A stretch of 64,000 nucleotides of DNA from Streptomyces ficellus (GTDB lineage: Bacteria; Actinomycetota; Actinomycetes; Streptomycetales; Streptomycetaceae): assembly GCF_009739905.1 (NCBI RefSeq), contig NZ_CP034279.1, positions 124,001-188,000 on the forward strand, written 5' to 3'. The translations under genes were made by a program, and so were the position numbers. How positions within the stretch are numbered: the first letter of the stretch is position 1; the number at the start of each line of letters is the position of its first letter. Positions 8,145-17,876 of this stretch are shown here, one piece after another. The notes beneath the pieces were generated by a model that had not been told where the DNA came from, did no database searches, and was given only the letters and a program-made list of their open reading frames with translations.

Positions 8145-8795
8145 ATGGAGATCACAACCCGTCGTCGCATCACGTCCGCCATCGCGGCCGAACGCAGGGA
8201 GCTGGCCGCCCTGTTGGACGGTCTGCCCGCCGCGTCGTGGGACGCGCCGACGCTGTGCGCCGGGTGGCGGGTGCGGGAGGTCGCGGCCCACATGTCGCTG
8301 GGCTTCCGCCACTCGTTCCCCCGCACGCTGGTCGAGCTCGTCAAGGCGCGCGGCAGCCTGCACCGGATGACCGACCGCTGCGCCCGCGCCGACGCGGCCG
8401 CCTTCTCCGAACGCCGGCTCGCCGCGTTCCTGCGGGACAACGCGCACCATCCCTGGACGCCCCCGGTCGGAGGGATCACCGCGGCCCTCGGCCACGACGT
8501 CGTCCACGGCCTGGACATCACCGTCGCGCTCGGCCTCGACCGCCGTGTCCCCGAGGACCGCGTGCGTGTCGTCCTCGACGGCGTCACCCCGCGCGGTGCG
8601 AGGTTCTTCGGGGCGGAGCTGGACGGCGTCGAACTCCGTGCCGACGACCTCGACTGGTCCTTCGGTTCGGGCACTCCGCTGTACGGCGCCGGGCAGGACC
8701 TCCTGCTGCTCGCGTTCGGCCGGAAAGTGCCCCCCGGCCACCTCCGTGGCGAGCAGGCCGCCCGCTTCGTCACGGCGGACGTACGGGGTGCGTGA
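8145..8795 (+). CDS. Maleylpyruvate isomerase-like (DinB-fold) protein
   Basis: A 216-residue protein of the mycothiol-dependent maleylpyruvate isomerase / TIGR03083 family. The N-terminal metal-binding four-helix bundle shows LPAASWDAPTLCAGWRVREVAAHM (with the conserved W and AAH) and a second helix VVHGLDI, giving His residues expected to bind a divalent metal. These proteins often act as mycothiol-S-transferases or have unknown roles. The start at 8145 follows GGGAGCC and matches the family N-terminus. A second member of the same fold is encoded at 18501-19196. Confidence 0.8.
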   Translation: MEITTRRRITSAIAAERRELAALLDGLPAASWDAPTLCAGWRVREVAAHMSLGFRHSFPRTLVELVKARGSLHRMTDRCARADAAAFSERRLAAFLRDNAHHPWTPPVGGITAALGHDVVHGLDITVALGLDRRVPEDRVRVVLDGVTPRGARFFGAELDGVELRADDLDWSFGSGTPLYGAGQDLLLLAFGRKVPPGHLRGEQAARFVTADVRGA

Positions 8796-8938
8796 GGCGC
8801 AGGTGCCGCCGGGGCCTCGTCGGGGTGTCGCCGACGTGCCCGTACGGCCGTGTCGTCGGCCGGTCCGGTTCGTTGCACATTCCGGCCGTCGATTTCGGCC
8901 ACTTCCCCCCTCGACCCCTCACAGCTCAGGAGCACGTC

Positions 8939-9202
8939 ATGTCGCGTCACCCCCGCACCCGTCTGATCGCCGTGTGCGCCACGATCGCCGGTGCGAGCGT
9001 CGCAGCCGCCACCCCCGCCATGGCCGGAGAGCAGCCGCCGGCGTCCGTCGGAGCGCCCGTCGTGACCGACCTCAACAGCACGGGCCCGCTCAGCACGTCC
9101 CCCGACTCCCCCGGCCACCAGGCGTCCCCGCTGCCGGTCGGCGGCAGCCTGCTCGGTGGCCTGCCGGCCGGTCTGCCCGCCGGCCTGCCCCTCGGCGGCT
9201 GA
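8939..9202 (+). CDS. Small secreted Pro/Gly-rich protein
   Basis: An 87-residue protein with a clear signal peptide (basic start, Ala-rich core, cleavage after AMAG near residue 30). The mature region of about 57 residues is low in complexity and ends in a Gly-Leu-Pro repeat (GLPAGLPAGLPLGG). AGGAG lies 7 nt upstream. It is a typical Streptomyces exported short peptide without recognisable domain. Confidence 0.65.
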   Translation: MSRHPRTRLIAVCATIAGASVAAATPAMAGEQPPASVGAPVVTDLNSTGPLSTSPDSPGHQASPLPVGGSLLGGLPAGLPAGLPLGG

Positions 9203-9336
9203 CACCGGACCGTCCCGGCCCGCCCCGCTTCCGCCCCCTTCTCCCGCTGCGCCTCTCCGCCGGCTGAACGGCCGGCCGTCACGTCCCGTAGTAGGGGACG
9301 AGCAAGTCACCCGTACGGAGAGGGGGGCGATGAGCC

Positions 9337-11334
9337 GTGCTGCGTCGCTGGGGGCGGAGGCCGTGGGTTCCGCGCGGGCAGCCGGGAGGCCTGCTGCCCG
9401 GGGATCCGCTGCGCGGGGGCCCAATGCCCGGGGACCGGCGGTCGAAGGTCCGGCGGTCGAAGGTCCGGCGGCCCACGGGGGTGTCGCCGGGGAACGGCCG
9501 CCGGTTCCGCGTCGACTACCCGCGCCGGGGGCGGGACGGACTGCGCCGGTGGCTGCCGTCGTGGCGGCAGCTTCTCGGTCTCGCGCTGTTCGGCTTCCTC
9601 GGGCTCGCCGCACTGGTCGGGCACGTGTACCTCACGGTCGAGATCGAGGACGTGAACGCCGACGCGCGGGCCGAGGCCAATGTGTACTACTGGGCCGACG
9701 GCACCCAGATGGTCAGCGTCGGCCAGGTCAACCGGCAGAACGTCCCCCTGTCCGACATCCCGCGGTCCCTTCAGAACGCCGTGATCGCCACGGAGAACGC
9801 CACCTTCTACAGCGACCCCGGCTTCTCCGTGCGCGGACTGGGCAGGGCCGTGGTGAACATGGCGCGCGGCCAGGAGATCCAGGGCGGCTCCACCATCACG
9901 CAGCAGTACGTCAAGAACACCTACCTCACGCAGGAGCAGACGCTCGACCGCAAGCTGCGCGAACTGTGCCTGTCGGTCAAGCTGTCGAGGTCGCTGTCCA
10001 AGCAGGAGATCCTCCAGGGGTACCTCAACACCAGCTGGTTCGGCCGGAACGCGTACGGCGTGCAGGCCGCGGCCGTGGCGTACTACGGCATGGACGCCAA
10101 GGACCTCGACCCCGCCCGCAGCGCCCTGCTGGTGGCGCTGCTCAAGGGCGGTGAGCTGTACGACCCGTCGCTCAGCGAGGCCCACCACCGGCGGGCCGTC
10201 GAGCGGTGGTCCTACGTGCTGGACCGACAGGTGGATCTCGGGTACATGACGCGGGAGGAGCGGGCGAAGTACACCGTCTTCCCCGAGCCCCGCCCGGAGT
10301 CGGTCTCCACCAGCATGTCCGGTCAGATCGGCTACCTGGTGGACGTGGCGAACAAGTACATCAAGAACCGCACGGGACTGACGACCGAGCAACTGGGTCG
10401 CGGCGGTTACCGGATCCGTACCACCTTCGACAAGCGGGAGGTGGAGCGGCTGCGGACGACGGTCGAGCGGGTCCGGCAGACGTCGCTCGACCCGGCCCGC
10501 CGGATCGCCGACCGCGATGTGGAGATCGGTGCCGCGTCGATCCGGCCGGACGACGGGGCGGTGCTGGCGCTGTACGGGGGGTCCGATGCCACCAAGCACT
10601 TCAGCAACAACGCGGACACGTCCGGCGTGCCGGTGGGCTCCGCGTTCACGCCCTTCGTCCTGGCGGCCGCGTTGCAGAACGGCGTCGGCGCCACGGGGGA
10701 CGACGTGCCGCTCGCGCTGCGCCAGGGCCTGGTCCGCGGTGACAGCGGGCTCTACAGCCGGGTGGGCGAGGCGGTGGGGCTGGACAGGGTGCGCGACCTC
10801 GCCGTCGGTTCCGGCCTGTTGCCCCTGAGCATGGCTCCCCTGGAGCCGTCCTTCCCCACCGGCACGTCGACCCCGAGCGCGATCAGGATGGCCGGGGCGT
10901 ACGCGACCTTCGCCGCCGACGGGAGGCAGACGGACCCGTACTCCGTGATCGCGGCCAGTCACCTGGGCACTCCGGTGGAGGGGCTGGAACGGCCCACCGC
11001 CCGGCGGGCTCTGGACGCGGAGGTGGCCCGTGAGGTGTCGGGGGCACTGCGGGACGTGGCGGTGGACGTGATGGCCCCGGACGCCCTCCGTGCGCTGCCT
11101 CCGGTCGCCGCCGGCCGCACCGGCGCCGACGACCGGACCCCGGCGTCCTGGTTCGTGGGCTACACCGACCGGCTGTCCACCGCCGTCACGGTGTTCCGCA
11201 GCCGGCCCGGGACGGAGGGGCTGCTGCCCATGAGGGGCGTGGCCGGCAGCGAGTCGGACCGGGCCGATTTCCTGCCGCTGCGGGTGTGGTCGTCGTACAT
11301 GGCGGACTCCCCCGCGTCGCGGGAGACCGAGTAG
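9337..11334 (+). CDS. Class A penicillin-binding protein-like glycosyltransferase, degenerate transpeptidase
   Basis: A 665-residue membrane protein: basic cytoplasmic tail (1-75), one membrane helix (~79-101), a GT51 peptidoglycan glycosyltransferase domain with the catalytic-type Glu153 (ATENATFYSDPGF), GGSTITQQYVKN (183-194), and a C-terminal penicillin-binding fold. The transpeptidase motifs are altered: the SxxK box reads S435-A-F-T438 (Lys to Thr) and the KTG box reads R594-T-G. Glycan polymerisation is likely; acylation by peptide or beta-lactam is doubtful. GTG at 9337 is the first in-frame start after a GGAGAGGGG tract; a later in-frame ATG (residue 30) is possible. Confidence 0.85.
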   Translation: MLRRWGRRPWVPRGQPGGLLPGDPLRGGPMPGDRRSKVRRSKVRRPTGVSPGNGRRFRVDYPRRGRDGLRRWLPSWRQLLGLALFGFLGLAALVGHVYLTVEIEDVNADARAEANVYYWADGTQMVSVGQVNRQNVPLSDIPRSLQNAVIATENATFYSDPGFSVRGLGRAVVNMARGQEIQGGSTITQQYVKNTYLTQEQTLDRKLRELCLSVKLSRSLSKQEILQGYLNTSWFGRNAYGVQAAAVAYYGMDAKDLDPARSALLVALLKGGELYDPSLSEAHHRRAVERWSYVLDRQVDLGYMTREERAKYTVFPEPRPESVSTSMSGQIGYLVDVANKYIKNRTGLTTEQLGRGGYRIRTTFDKREVERLRTTVERVRQTSLDPARRIADRDVEIGAASIRPDDGAVLALYGGSDATKHFSNNADTSGVPVGSAFTPFVLAAALQNGVGATGDDVPLALRQGLVRGDSGLYSRVGEAVGLDRVRDLAVGSGLLPLSMAPLEPSFPTGTSTPSAIRMAGAYATFAADGRQTDPYSVIAASHLGTPVEGLERPTARRALDAEVAREVSGALRDVAVDVMAPDALRALPPVAAGRTGADDRTPASWFVGYTDRLSTAVTVFRSRPGTEGLLPMRGVAGSESDRADFLPLRVWSSYMADSPASRETE

Positions 11335-11380
11335 GCGGCGGCCTCCGCGGACGCGGGGGCGCGGGCCCCGGTGCCGGTGG

Positions 11381-12556
11381 CTACAGGGCGCCGGCCATGC
11401 GCCGGACGGCTTCGGTGAGCACCTCGGGCGAGGTGGCGAGGTTGAGGCGGGCGTGTCCGGCGCCGCCGGTGCCGCAGGGCGGGCCGGGGTGGAGTGCGAC
11501 CCGGGCGTGTTCGAGGAAGTGCGCGGACGGGTCGTCGCCGAGGCCCAGTCGCCGGAAGTCCAGCCAGGCCAGGTAGGTGCCCTCGCCGGGCAGATGGCGT
11601 ACGCCGGGCAGGTGTTCGGCGAGGAGGCGGACGAGGAGCTGCCGGTTGTGGTCGATCCCGTCCAGCACGGCGTCGAGCCAGTCGCCGCCGTCCCGGAGGG
11701 CGGCCGTGTGGGCGATGACACCGAGGTGGCTGGGGCCGTGTCCGACCTCGGGCGGCATCCTGGCGAGGTCGTCGGCGGCCGCCGGCCCGGCCAGGGCGAG
11801 CGCGGCCTTCAGCCCGGCGAGGTTCCAGCCCTTGGAGGCGGACATCAGGGAGAAGCCGCTGTCGGCGCCGGGGACGCTCAGGTACGGCACGAACGGCACC
11901 GCGCGGGACACGACGGGCGCGTGGATCTCGTCGGCGACGACGCGTACGCCGTGGCGGGCGGCGAGGGCCGCGACGGCGGCCAGCTCGTCGGCGGTGTGTA
12001 CGGTGCCGGTCGGGTTCTGCGGGCTGCACAGCAGGTACGCCGCGCGGCGCCCGCCCGCGACCGCCTGCCGGAAGGCGTCCTCCAGCACTGCGAGGTCGAT
12101 CCGCGCCCGTGCGTCGAGCGGAGCCTCCACCACGCGGCGCTCCATGTGCTCCACGAACAGGTAGAACGGGTTGTACACCGGGGAGTTGACGACGACCGCG
12201 TCACCGGGGCCGGTGAACAGCTTGAGCACCTCGACGATGCCCAGCATCACGTCGGGCACCAGCCGGGTGCGTTCCACCGCGACACCGTCCCAGCCCCACC
12301 GCTTGCCGGCGAACGACGCCAGGGCCTCGGGATACCCCGTCCCGGCGGGGTAGCCGGTGTCGCCCATGGCGATGGCCCGGTTGAGCGCCTGGGCCACGGG
12401 CTCGGCCGTCGGAACGTCCATCTCGGCCACCCACAGGGGCAGCACGTCGTCCGGGTACGTCCGCCACTTCGCGCTGGTGCGGCGGCGCAACTGCTCCAGG
12501 GAGAGCCGTCGCAGCGGGTTGGGGTCGTCGGGTGAGCCGTGCGGTGTCTGCTCCAT
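11381..12556 (-). CDS. MalY/PatB-type aminotransferase or C-S lyase (PLP)
   Basis: A 391-residue fold-type I PLP enzyme. Features: [10 protein letters not shown] near residue 40 (characteristic of the MalY/PatB cystathionine beta-lyase group), SPQNPTG (178-184), DEIHAP (209-214) and the PLP Lys242 in [10 protein letters not shown]. Members cleave C-S bonds of cystathionine or cysteine conjugates, or transaminate. The start ATG at 12556 precedes the family N-terminus. It is followed convergently by the PBP gene and preceded by an exporter gene on the same strand, from which it may be co-transcribed (47-bp gap). Confidence 0.87.
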   Translation of the reverse strand: MEQTPHGSPDDPNPLRRLSLEQLRRRTSAKWRTYPDDVLPLWVAEMDVPTAEPVAQALNRAIAMGDTGYPAGTGYPEALASFAGKRWGWDGVAVERTRLVPDVMLGIVEVLKLFTGPGDAVVVNSPVYNPFYLFVEHMERRVVEAPLDARARIDLAVLEDAFRQAVAGGRRAAYLLCSPQNPTGTVHTADELAAVAALAARHGVRVVADEIHAPVVSRAVPFVPYLSVPGADSGFSLMSASKGWNLAGLKAALALAGPAAADDLARMPPEVGHGPSHLGVIAHTAALRDGGDWLDAVLDGIDHNRQLLVRLLAEHLPGVRHLPGEGTYLAWLDFRRLGLGDDPSAHFLEHARVALHPGPPCGTGGAGHARLNLATSPEVLTEAVRRMAGAL

Positions 12557-12603
12557 GCCCGGCGATTCTAGGCGGCGGGCGGCGCTCGCACCGGGCGTCC
12601 GGC

Positions 12604-14154
12604 TCACATGCCGCCGGGGCCCAGTCCGCCGCCTTTGAGGCGTTCGATGTCGGAGGGGCGCACCTGGATGACCAGGAGGGCGACGAGCGCCGCGACGGCC
12701 CCGAAGATGGCCGCGACGACGAACGCCGCGGAGACACCGGACGTCAGGATCTGATCGGCATAGGGCGGTGGCAGTACCCCGGTGCGCTGGAATCGCAGGG
12801 CCTCCGCGGGGCTCGCCTGGGACAGGAAGGCGGGTATCTGCTTCTCCGCCTCGTTGGCGGTCGCCGTCCCGAACATGGTGACCAGGATGGACAGGCCGAG
12901 GGAGCCGCCGACCTGCTGGGTGGCGTTGAGGAGTCCGGACGCCGCGCCGGTCTCCTCGACGCGGACGTTGGACAGCGCCATCAGGGTGAGCGCGACGAAC
13001 TCCATGCCCATGCCGAGGCCGAAGACCAGCATGGGGCCGAGCACGCTGCCGAGGTAGGTGGAGTGCACGTCGGTCAGCGTCAGCCAGGCGAGGCCCGCCG
13101 CCGCGAGCAGACCTCCGGTCACCATGAACGGTTTGGGCCCGTACTTGGGCAGCAGCTGCGAGGCGAGTCCCGCGCCGACCGCGATGATCGCGCTCACCGG
13201 GAGGAACGCCAGGCCCGCCCGGAGGGGGCTGAAGTCGAGGACGTTCTGCACGAAGAGCGTCAGGAAGAAGAACATGCCGAACATGGCGGCCGCGAGACTG
13301 AGCATGATCGCGTACGTGCCGGCGCGGTTGCGGTCGGCGAACATGTGCAGCGGTGTGATGGGTTGCCTGGACCGTCTCTCCACGAAGATGAACAGGGCGA
13401 GGAACACCACGGCCAGGGCGAACGAGGTGACGGTCAGCGCGTCGCTCCAGCCGTCCTGCGCCGCCCGGATGAACCCGTAGACCAGGAGCACCATGCCGAG
13501 GGTGGAGGTCAGTGCCCCGGTGATGTCGAAGTTGCCGGGGTGGCGTTCGGATTCCTTGATCCATTTCGGTGTGGCGAGGACGATGAGCAGTCCGATCGGC
13601 ACGTTGACGAAGAGCACCCAGCGCCAGTCGAGCCATTCGACGAGGAGGCCGCCCGCGAGCAGCCCGATGGCGCTGCCGCCGGCGGAGACCGCGGCGAACA
13701 CGCCGAACGCCCGGTTGCGTTCCGGGCCTTCCTTGAACGTCGTGCTGATCAGGGCGAGGGACGTCGGGGAGGCGATCGCACCGCCGACGCCCTGGAGGGC
13801 ACGGGCGGCGAGGAGTTGTCCGGAGTTCTGTGCCAGGCCGCCGAGCAGCGAGGCGAGGACGAACAGCAGCACACCGAAGATGAACACCCGGCGGCGGCCG
13901 AGGATGTCGCCCGCGCGGCCACCGAGCAGCAGCAGGCCGCCGAAGGTGAGCGTGTAGGCGTTGACCACCCAGGAGAGGTTGGTGGTCGAGAAGTTCAGAG
14001 AGCTCTGGATGTGCGGCAGAGCGATGTTCACGATGGTGATGTCGAGGACCACCATCAACTGGCACGAGGCGATGACCAGGAGGGCCATCGCGTTGCCCCC
14101 GCCCCGCTCGGGGGTGGCGGACTGGGAGGCCGGGGTCGGCTGAGGTCCGGTCAT
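12604..14154 (-). CDS. MFS drug/H+ antiporter, EmrB/QacA (DHA2) type
   Basis: A 516-residue transporter with about 14 membrane helices. Hallmarks: [24 protein letters not shown] in helix 1 (motif D1), [14 protein letters not shown] (motif A) between helices 2 and 3, and [27 protein letters not shown] motif B/C segments. It exports hydrophobic drugs or metabolites by proton antiport. ATG at 14154 has GAGGG 9-10 nt upstream; an in-frame ATG at 14163 overlaps that site and is less likely. A regulator of the ClgR/XRE type is encoded divergently, though a regulatory link is not proven. Confidence 0.9.
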   Translation of the reverse strand: MTGPQPTPASQSATPERGGGNAMALLVIASCQLMVVLDITIVNIALPHIQSSLNFSTTNLSWVVNAYTLTFGGLLLLGGRAGDILGRRRVFIFGVLLFVLASLLGGLAQNSGQLLAARALQGVGGAIASPTSLALISTTFKEGPERNRAFGVFAAVSAGGSAIGLLAGGLLVEWLDWRWVLFVNVPIGLLIVLATPKWIKESERHPGNFDITGALTSTLGMVLLVYGFIRAAQDGWSDALTVTSFALAVVFLALFIFVERRSRQPITPLHMFADRNRAGTYAIMLSLAAAMFGMFFFLTLFVQNVLDFSPLRAGLAFLPVSAIIAVGAGLASQLLPKYGPKPFMVTGGLLAAAGLAWLTLTDVHSTYLGSVLGPMLVFGLGMGMEFVALTLMALSNVRVEETGAASGLLNATQQVGGSLGLSILVTMFGTATANEAEKQIPAFLSQASPAEALRFQRTGVLPPPYADQILTSGVSAAFVVAAIFGAVAALVALLVIQVRPSDIERLKGGGLGPGGM

Positions 14155-14486
14155 GGGGTTCATCCCTCGTCGGAGGGGCCGGCGGACTGTTCCCGGGAGC
14201 GTCCTCGGACGCTTCGGTGCCCAGGAGCGTCCGGCGGGCGCTTGGTCCACTGTTCGACCGTAAGGCCGGTGACGGCACCCGACCAGTCGATCACGTACGG
14301 CGCGAACGCCCCCGTTCCGTTACAGTGCGACCACGCTGCGTGGGCGGCGGTGTTCCCGCTGCTCGGGCGACTCCGGTGGGCCCCCGACCGTCACGGCAGG
14401 CCCGAGGGCCGCACGACGATTCCACCGAGAGCGGAACTCCCGTCCCTCCAGGGGTCGTACGCGATCATCGCTCCTACGCTGTGGGG
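14155..14486. other. Divergent intergenic region (exporter / XRE regulator)
   Basis: About 330 bp without a gene between divergent starts. It must hold both promoters. A dyad GAACG-CCCC-CGTTC (14304-14317) lies in the middle and is a candidate operator; no other structured element is evident. Confidence 0.4.
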
Positions 14487-14882
14487 GTGAGCAACCACGC
14501 AGACAAAGAGCCCCTGTGGCGGCACGTCGTCGGAGACGTCCTGCGCCGCGAGCGCCTCGCGCAACGGCGCACGCTGAAGGACGTGGCCGGCGCGGCCCGG
14601 ATCTCGATGCCCTACCTCTCCGAGCTGGAACGGGGCCGGAAGGAGGCCTCGTCGGAGGTCCTCGCAGCGGCCGCCCACGCCCTCGGTCTCGGGCTCGCCG
14701 ACCTCCTCGCCCTCGCGCAGGCCGGTCTGACCCGTCCGGTACGCGCCCGGTCGGCGACGGGCCGGGTGCCGGTCCCGGTCAGCGACGGATCCGCGGTGAG
14801 CGCGATCGCTGTCCGGCGGCCGCGCCCGGCCGGCACCGCCCGGCCGAGCACCCCGCAGGTCCGGCTCGCCCTCGCGGCCTAG
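14487..14882 (+). CDS. ClgR/PopR-like XRE transcriptional regulator
   Basis: A 131-residue regulator with a Cro/C1-type helix-turn-helix at residues ~12-70 (GDVLRRERLAQRRTLKDVA, SMPYLSELERGRKEASSEVL). The motif YLSE-ERG-KEASSE matches ClgR and PopR, the actinomycete activators of clp protease genes. It ends in RLALAA; C-terminal alanines are the degradation signal described for PopR/ClgR in S. lividans and resemble the ssrA tag. GTG at 14487 is chosen (another in-frame GTG is at 14481). No clp gene is nearby, so its targets lie elsewhere. Confidence 0.8.
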   Translation: MSNHADKEPLWRHVVGDVLRRERLAQRRTLKDVAGAARISMPYLSELERGRKEASSEVLAAAAHALGLGLADLLALAQAGLTRPVRARSATGRVPVPVSDGSAVSAIAVRRPRPAGTARPSTPQVRLALAA

Positions 14883-14948
14883 GGCGGGACTCGGGGCCCG
14901 GGGGCGTGGGCAGCCGGGCGCCTTCGGTGACGTCCTAGACTGCCTGAC

Positions 14949-15842
14949 GTGGAGCTTCGGCATCTGGAACATTTCGTGGCCGTCGCCGAGGAGCGCAACG
15001 TCACCCGGGCCGCCGCGCGGCTGCACCTCGCGCAGTCGGGGCTGTCGGTGTCGGTGCGGGCCCTGGAGCGGGAGCTGGGGGCCGAGCTGTTCGTGCGTAC
15101 GGCGCGGGGCGTCGACCTGACCGACGCCGGCCGTGCGCTGCTGCGGGAGGCCCGGCGCACGCTGGACAGTGCGGCGGCGGCGCGCGAGGCGGTCGCGCGG
15201 GTGCGGGACGTGGTCGCGGGCACGCTGCGGGTGGGGACCGAGCAGTGCATGGGGGCGGCGGATCCGTTCGGCACCCTCATGGAGTTCGGGGCGCGGCACC
15301 CCTCGGTGGACGTGCACGTGGAGCAGGCCGGGTCGTCGTTGCTGCTGGAGCGGCTGCGGCAGGGCCGGCTGGACGTGGCGTTCGTCGCCGGGCCGGGTGA
15401 CTCCTCAGGGCTGCGGCTGCGGGAGCTGGCACGGGAGCCGATGGTGCTGCTGTGCGCGCCGGAGCACCGGCTGGCCGGCGCGCGGGAGGAGCCGGTGGAG
15501 CCGGCCGCGCTGGCGGAGGAGGTGTTCGTGGACCTGCGTCCGCACTGGGGGTCGCGTCAGGTCGCCGATGCCGCGTTCGACGCGGCGGGCGTACGGCGCG
15601 TCATCGCCATGCAGCTGGACGACGTGCACAAGCTGCTGGAGGTGGTGGGGCGCGGACCGGCGGTGGCGGTGGTGCCGCGTTCGGTGGCGGACAAGGACCA
15701 GGCCCGTGGCCTGCGGTGGCGGGCGCTCACCACGTCCCTCGTGTGGGAGGTGTCGGTGGCGTGGCCGGCGCACTCGCGTCCGTCGGCGGCCGTACGGGCA
15801 CTGCTGGAGTCGCCGCGGGTGGGTGGCGATCGGCGGGGCTGA
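14949..15842 (+). CDS. LysR-family transcriptional regulator
   Basis: A 297-residue LysR regulator: winged helix-turn-helix at residues 1-60 (FVAVAEERNVTRAAARLHLAQ, LSVSVRALERELGAELFVR) and a C-terminal co-inducer-binding domain (VAGTLRVGTEQCMGA; LDVAFVAGPGD). GTG start directly at the family N-terminus (VELRHLEHF). It is followed 60 bp downstream by an aldo/keto reductase on the same strand, which may be co-transcribed or a target. Confidence 0.9.
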   Translation: MELRHLEHFVAVAEERNVTRAAARLHLAQSGLSVSVRALERELGAELFVRTARGVDLTDAGRALLREARRTLDSAAAAREAVARVRDVVAGTLRVGTEQCMGAADPFGTLMEFGARHPSVDVHVEQAGSSLLLERLRQGRLDVAFVAGPGDSSGLRLRELAREPMVLLCAPEHRLAGAREEPVEPAALAEEVFVDLRPHWGSRQVADAAFDAAGVRRVIAMQLDDVHKLLEVVGRGPAVAVVPRSVADKDQARGLRWRALTTSLVWEVSVAWPAHSRPSAAVRALLESPRVGGDRRG

Positions 15843-15901
15843 TGGCTGCCATCAGCGACCCGTGTTGGACAGGGGCCCGGGTGGATGCGGAGGCTGGAGG
15901 G

Positions 15902-16789
15902 GTGACTGAGACACCACCGCACCCCACCATGCCGGCCCGCCGTATCGGAGGCGTGGACGTGAGCGCGATCGGCCTGGGCGCCATGCCGCTGTCCGTCCAG
16001 GGCCGGCCGGACGAACGGCAGGCGATCGGCGTGCTGCACACGGCGCTGGACGCCGGGATCACGCTCATCGACACGGCCGACGCGTACCACCTCGACGCCG
16101 GTGACCCCGGCCACAACGAGTCGCTGATCGCCAGGGCCCTGGCCGCGTACGGCGGCGATACCTCGGACGTCCTGGTCGCCACCAAGGGCGGCCACACCCG
16201 TCCGGACGGCGCATGGGCGCTGGACGGCTCGCCGGAGCACCTGCGCCGGGCCGCCGACGCGTCGCTGCGGCGCCTCGGGGTGGAGGCGATCGGGCTGTAC
16301 CAGTACCACCGCCCGGACCCGGACGTCCCGTACGAGGAGTCCGTCGGCGCGCTGGGCGAGCTGTGCGACGCGGGGAAGGTGCGCGCGGTCGGCATCTCGA
16401 ACGCCGACCCGGCCCAGATCCGGCTGGCCCACGGCATGCTGGGCGAGCGGCTCGTCGCGGTGCAGAACCAGTTCTCGCCGTCCTTCCGCAGCAGCCTGCC
16501 GGAGCTGGAGCTGTGCGACGAACTGGGCCTCGCGTTCCTGCCGTGGAGCCCGCTCGGCGGGATGGGCGGGGCGGGCGCGCTGGGCTCGCGCCACGGGGCC
16601 TTCCACGAGGTGGCCGGCGAACTCGGCGTGAGCCCACAGCGGGTGTGCCTGGCCTGGATGCTCGCCCTCTCGCCCCGCGTCGTGCCGATCCCTGGCGCCC
16701 GCCGCCCGGTGAACGTCCAGGACTGTGCGAGGGCCGCTTCACTGACGCTGTCGCCGGGTCAGCTGGCCCGGCTGAACGCCGCGGAGTGA
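15902..16789 (+). CDS. Aldo/keto reductase
   Basis: A 295-residue NADPH-dependent (beta/alpha)8-barrel oxidoreductase. Tetrad residues are visible: Asp and Tyr in LIDTADAYHLD, Lys in VATKGGHTRP, His in LYQYHRPDP. The C-terminal phosphate-binding VPIPGARRP is present. It reduces aldehydes or ketones; the substrate is unknown. GTG at 15902 is preceded by GGAGG; the alternative ATG at 15929 would begin directly at PARRIGGVDVS. It follows the LysR gene. Confidence 0.88.
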   Translation: MTETPPHPTMPARRIGGVDVSAIGLGAMPLSVQGRPDERQAIGVLHTALDAGITLIDTADAYHLDAGDPGHNESLIARALAAYGGDTSDVLVATKGGHTRPDGAWALDGSPEHLRRAADASLRRLGVEAIGLYQYHRPDPDVPYEESVGALGELCDAGKVRAVGISNADPAQIRLAHGMLGERLVAVQNQFSPSFRSSLPELELCDELGLAFLPWSPLGGMGGAGALGSRHGAFHEVAGELGVSPQRVCLAWMLALSPRVVPIPGARRPVNVQDCARAASLTLSPGQLARLNAAE

Positions 16790-16809
16790 CGGGGGCGGGG
16801 CGGCGCGTC

Positions 16810-17805
16810 TCACCGGCCCTTGAGCACGACCCAGACCTGGCCGGGTGCGAAGGCGAGGGGCTGCCCGGCGGGGGTGGTGAACGTGGTGCCACCGTCCGCC
16901 GATGGCCGGCTCCACCGCGCCTCGTGGCCGCGGCCGTCGCGCAGGACGAGCGCGGTGCCGGAGCCCACGGTCTCCGTGTACGGGGTGACGCTGCCGCCCC
17001 GGTCGCGGAACCGGGAGGGGTGGACGTCGACGTTCTGCACGACGACCGTCCGGGGCGCCACCCGGTCGCCGTCCGCGGTGCGGGTGGGCGTGCCGTCCAT
17101 GGCCACGTTCCACCGGCGGTCGCCCTCCGACCAGGTGAAGGTGAAGCGGGCCGCCGGGTAGCGCACCGTGTGCTCGTTGACCGGCCGGCCGCCCGCGGGC
17201 GCGGGCCCGAAGCGGAAGCCGATGTCCTTGGCCTTGGTGGCCTCGGGGGCGGCGGCCAGGGCCCGTTCGGGCCGGACGTAGAGGTTGTGCGGGGCCGGGC
17301 GGTCCCGGTCGCGGAAGTACGCTCCGGGGGCGTCGCCGGGTGTGAGCGGGAACAGCGGGGCGGCGTCGATCAGGGGCCGCAGCGCGGACTGCTCCCCGGA
17401 GTAGGCGAGGGCGGGGCGGCCGAACTGCCGCAGCAGTTCCAGGTCCGACTCGCGTGCGCTGCGCACCGGTCCGACGGTGCGGGGCCGCTGGGACGCGTAG
17501 ACGGCGAGGAGCCGGGTCTGCCCGGCCTCGACCTGCTCGACGTAGACGAGGTCCGCGGCGTCGAGGCCGGTGGGCGGCCGCGCCGGGGGTACGTTGTCGA
17601 TCTTCACGGCGAGCACCGGGGCGGGTTCGGCCGGGAGGCCCGTGAAGGGCGAGACGCCCTCCCCGTGCGGGCTCGTCGCGGTGGACGCGCCGGGCCGCGT
17701 GCCGGGCGCGGAGCCCGAGCACCCGTAGAGGCCGGCCGTCATGGCCGCGGTCAGCGCCACGGCGACGGCAGCACCGGCCGGTACCGACCTGCGTCTGTCA
17801 TCCAT
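16810..17805 (-). CDS. DUF3048 (YerB-like) lipoprotein
   Basis: A 331-residue lipoprotein with lipobox LYGC near residue 29. The DUF3048 N-terminal domain is recognisable: SPFTGLPAE, VLAVKIDNVPPARP, GLDAADLVYVEQVEAGQTRLLAVY, VGPVRSARESDLELL, and the C-terminal domain ends with AFAPGQVWVVLKGR. The family is widespread in Gram-positive bacteria as exported proteins; function is not established, a cell-envelope role is assumed. It converges with the aldo/keto reductase 20 bp away. Confidence 0.88.
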   Translation of the reverse strand: MDDRRRSVPAGAAVAVALTAAMTAGLYGCSGSAPGTRPGASTATSPHGEGVSPFTGLPAEPAPVLAVKIDNVPPARPPTGLDAADLVYVEQVEAGQTRLLAVYASQRPRTVGPVRSARESDLELLRQFGRPALAYSGEQSALRPLIDAAPLFPLTPGDAPGAYFRDRDRPAPHNLYVRPERALAAAPEATKAKDIGFRFGPAPAGGRPVNEHTVRYPAARFTFTWSEGDRRWNVAMDGTPTRTADGDRVAPRTVVVQNVDVHPSRFRDRGGSVTPYTETVGSGTALVLRDGRGHEARWSRPSADGGTTFTTPAGQPLAFAPGQVWVVLKGR

Positions 17806-17876
17806 CGTTCTCGCTCCTGCCTGCCTCAAGTGGACCACGAAAGGCAGGGCCCGGCCAGATCGGGGCGCGGCGGGTG

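Noticed and set aside
14155..14486. ClgR binding site in the divergent region
   Set aside because: Only a short GAACG/CGTTC dyad was seen; it does not match the longer known consensus well enough to claim.
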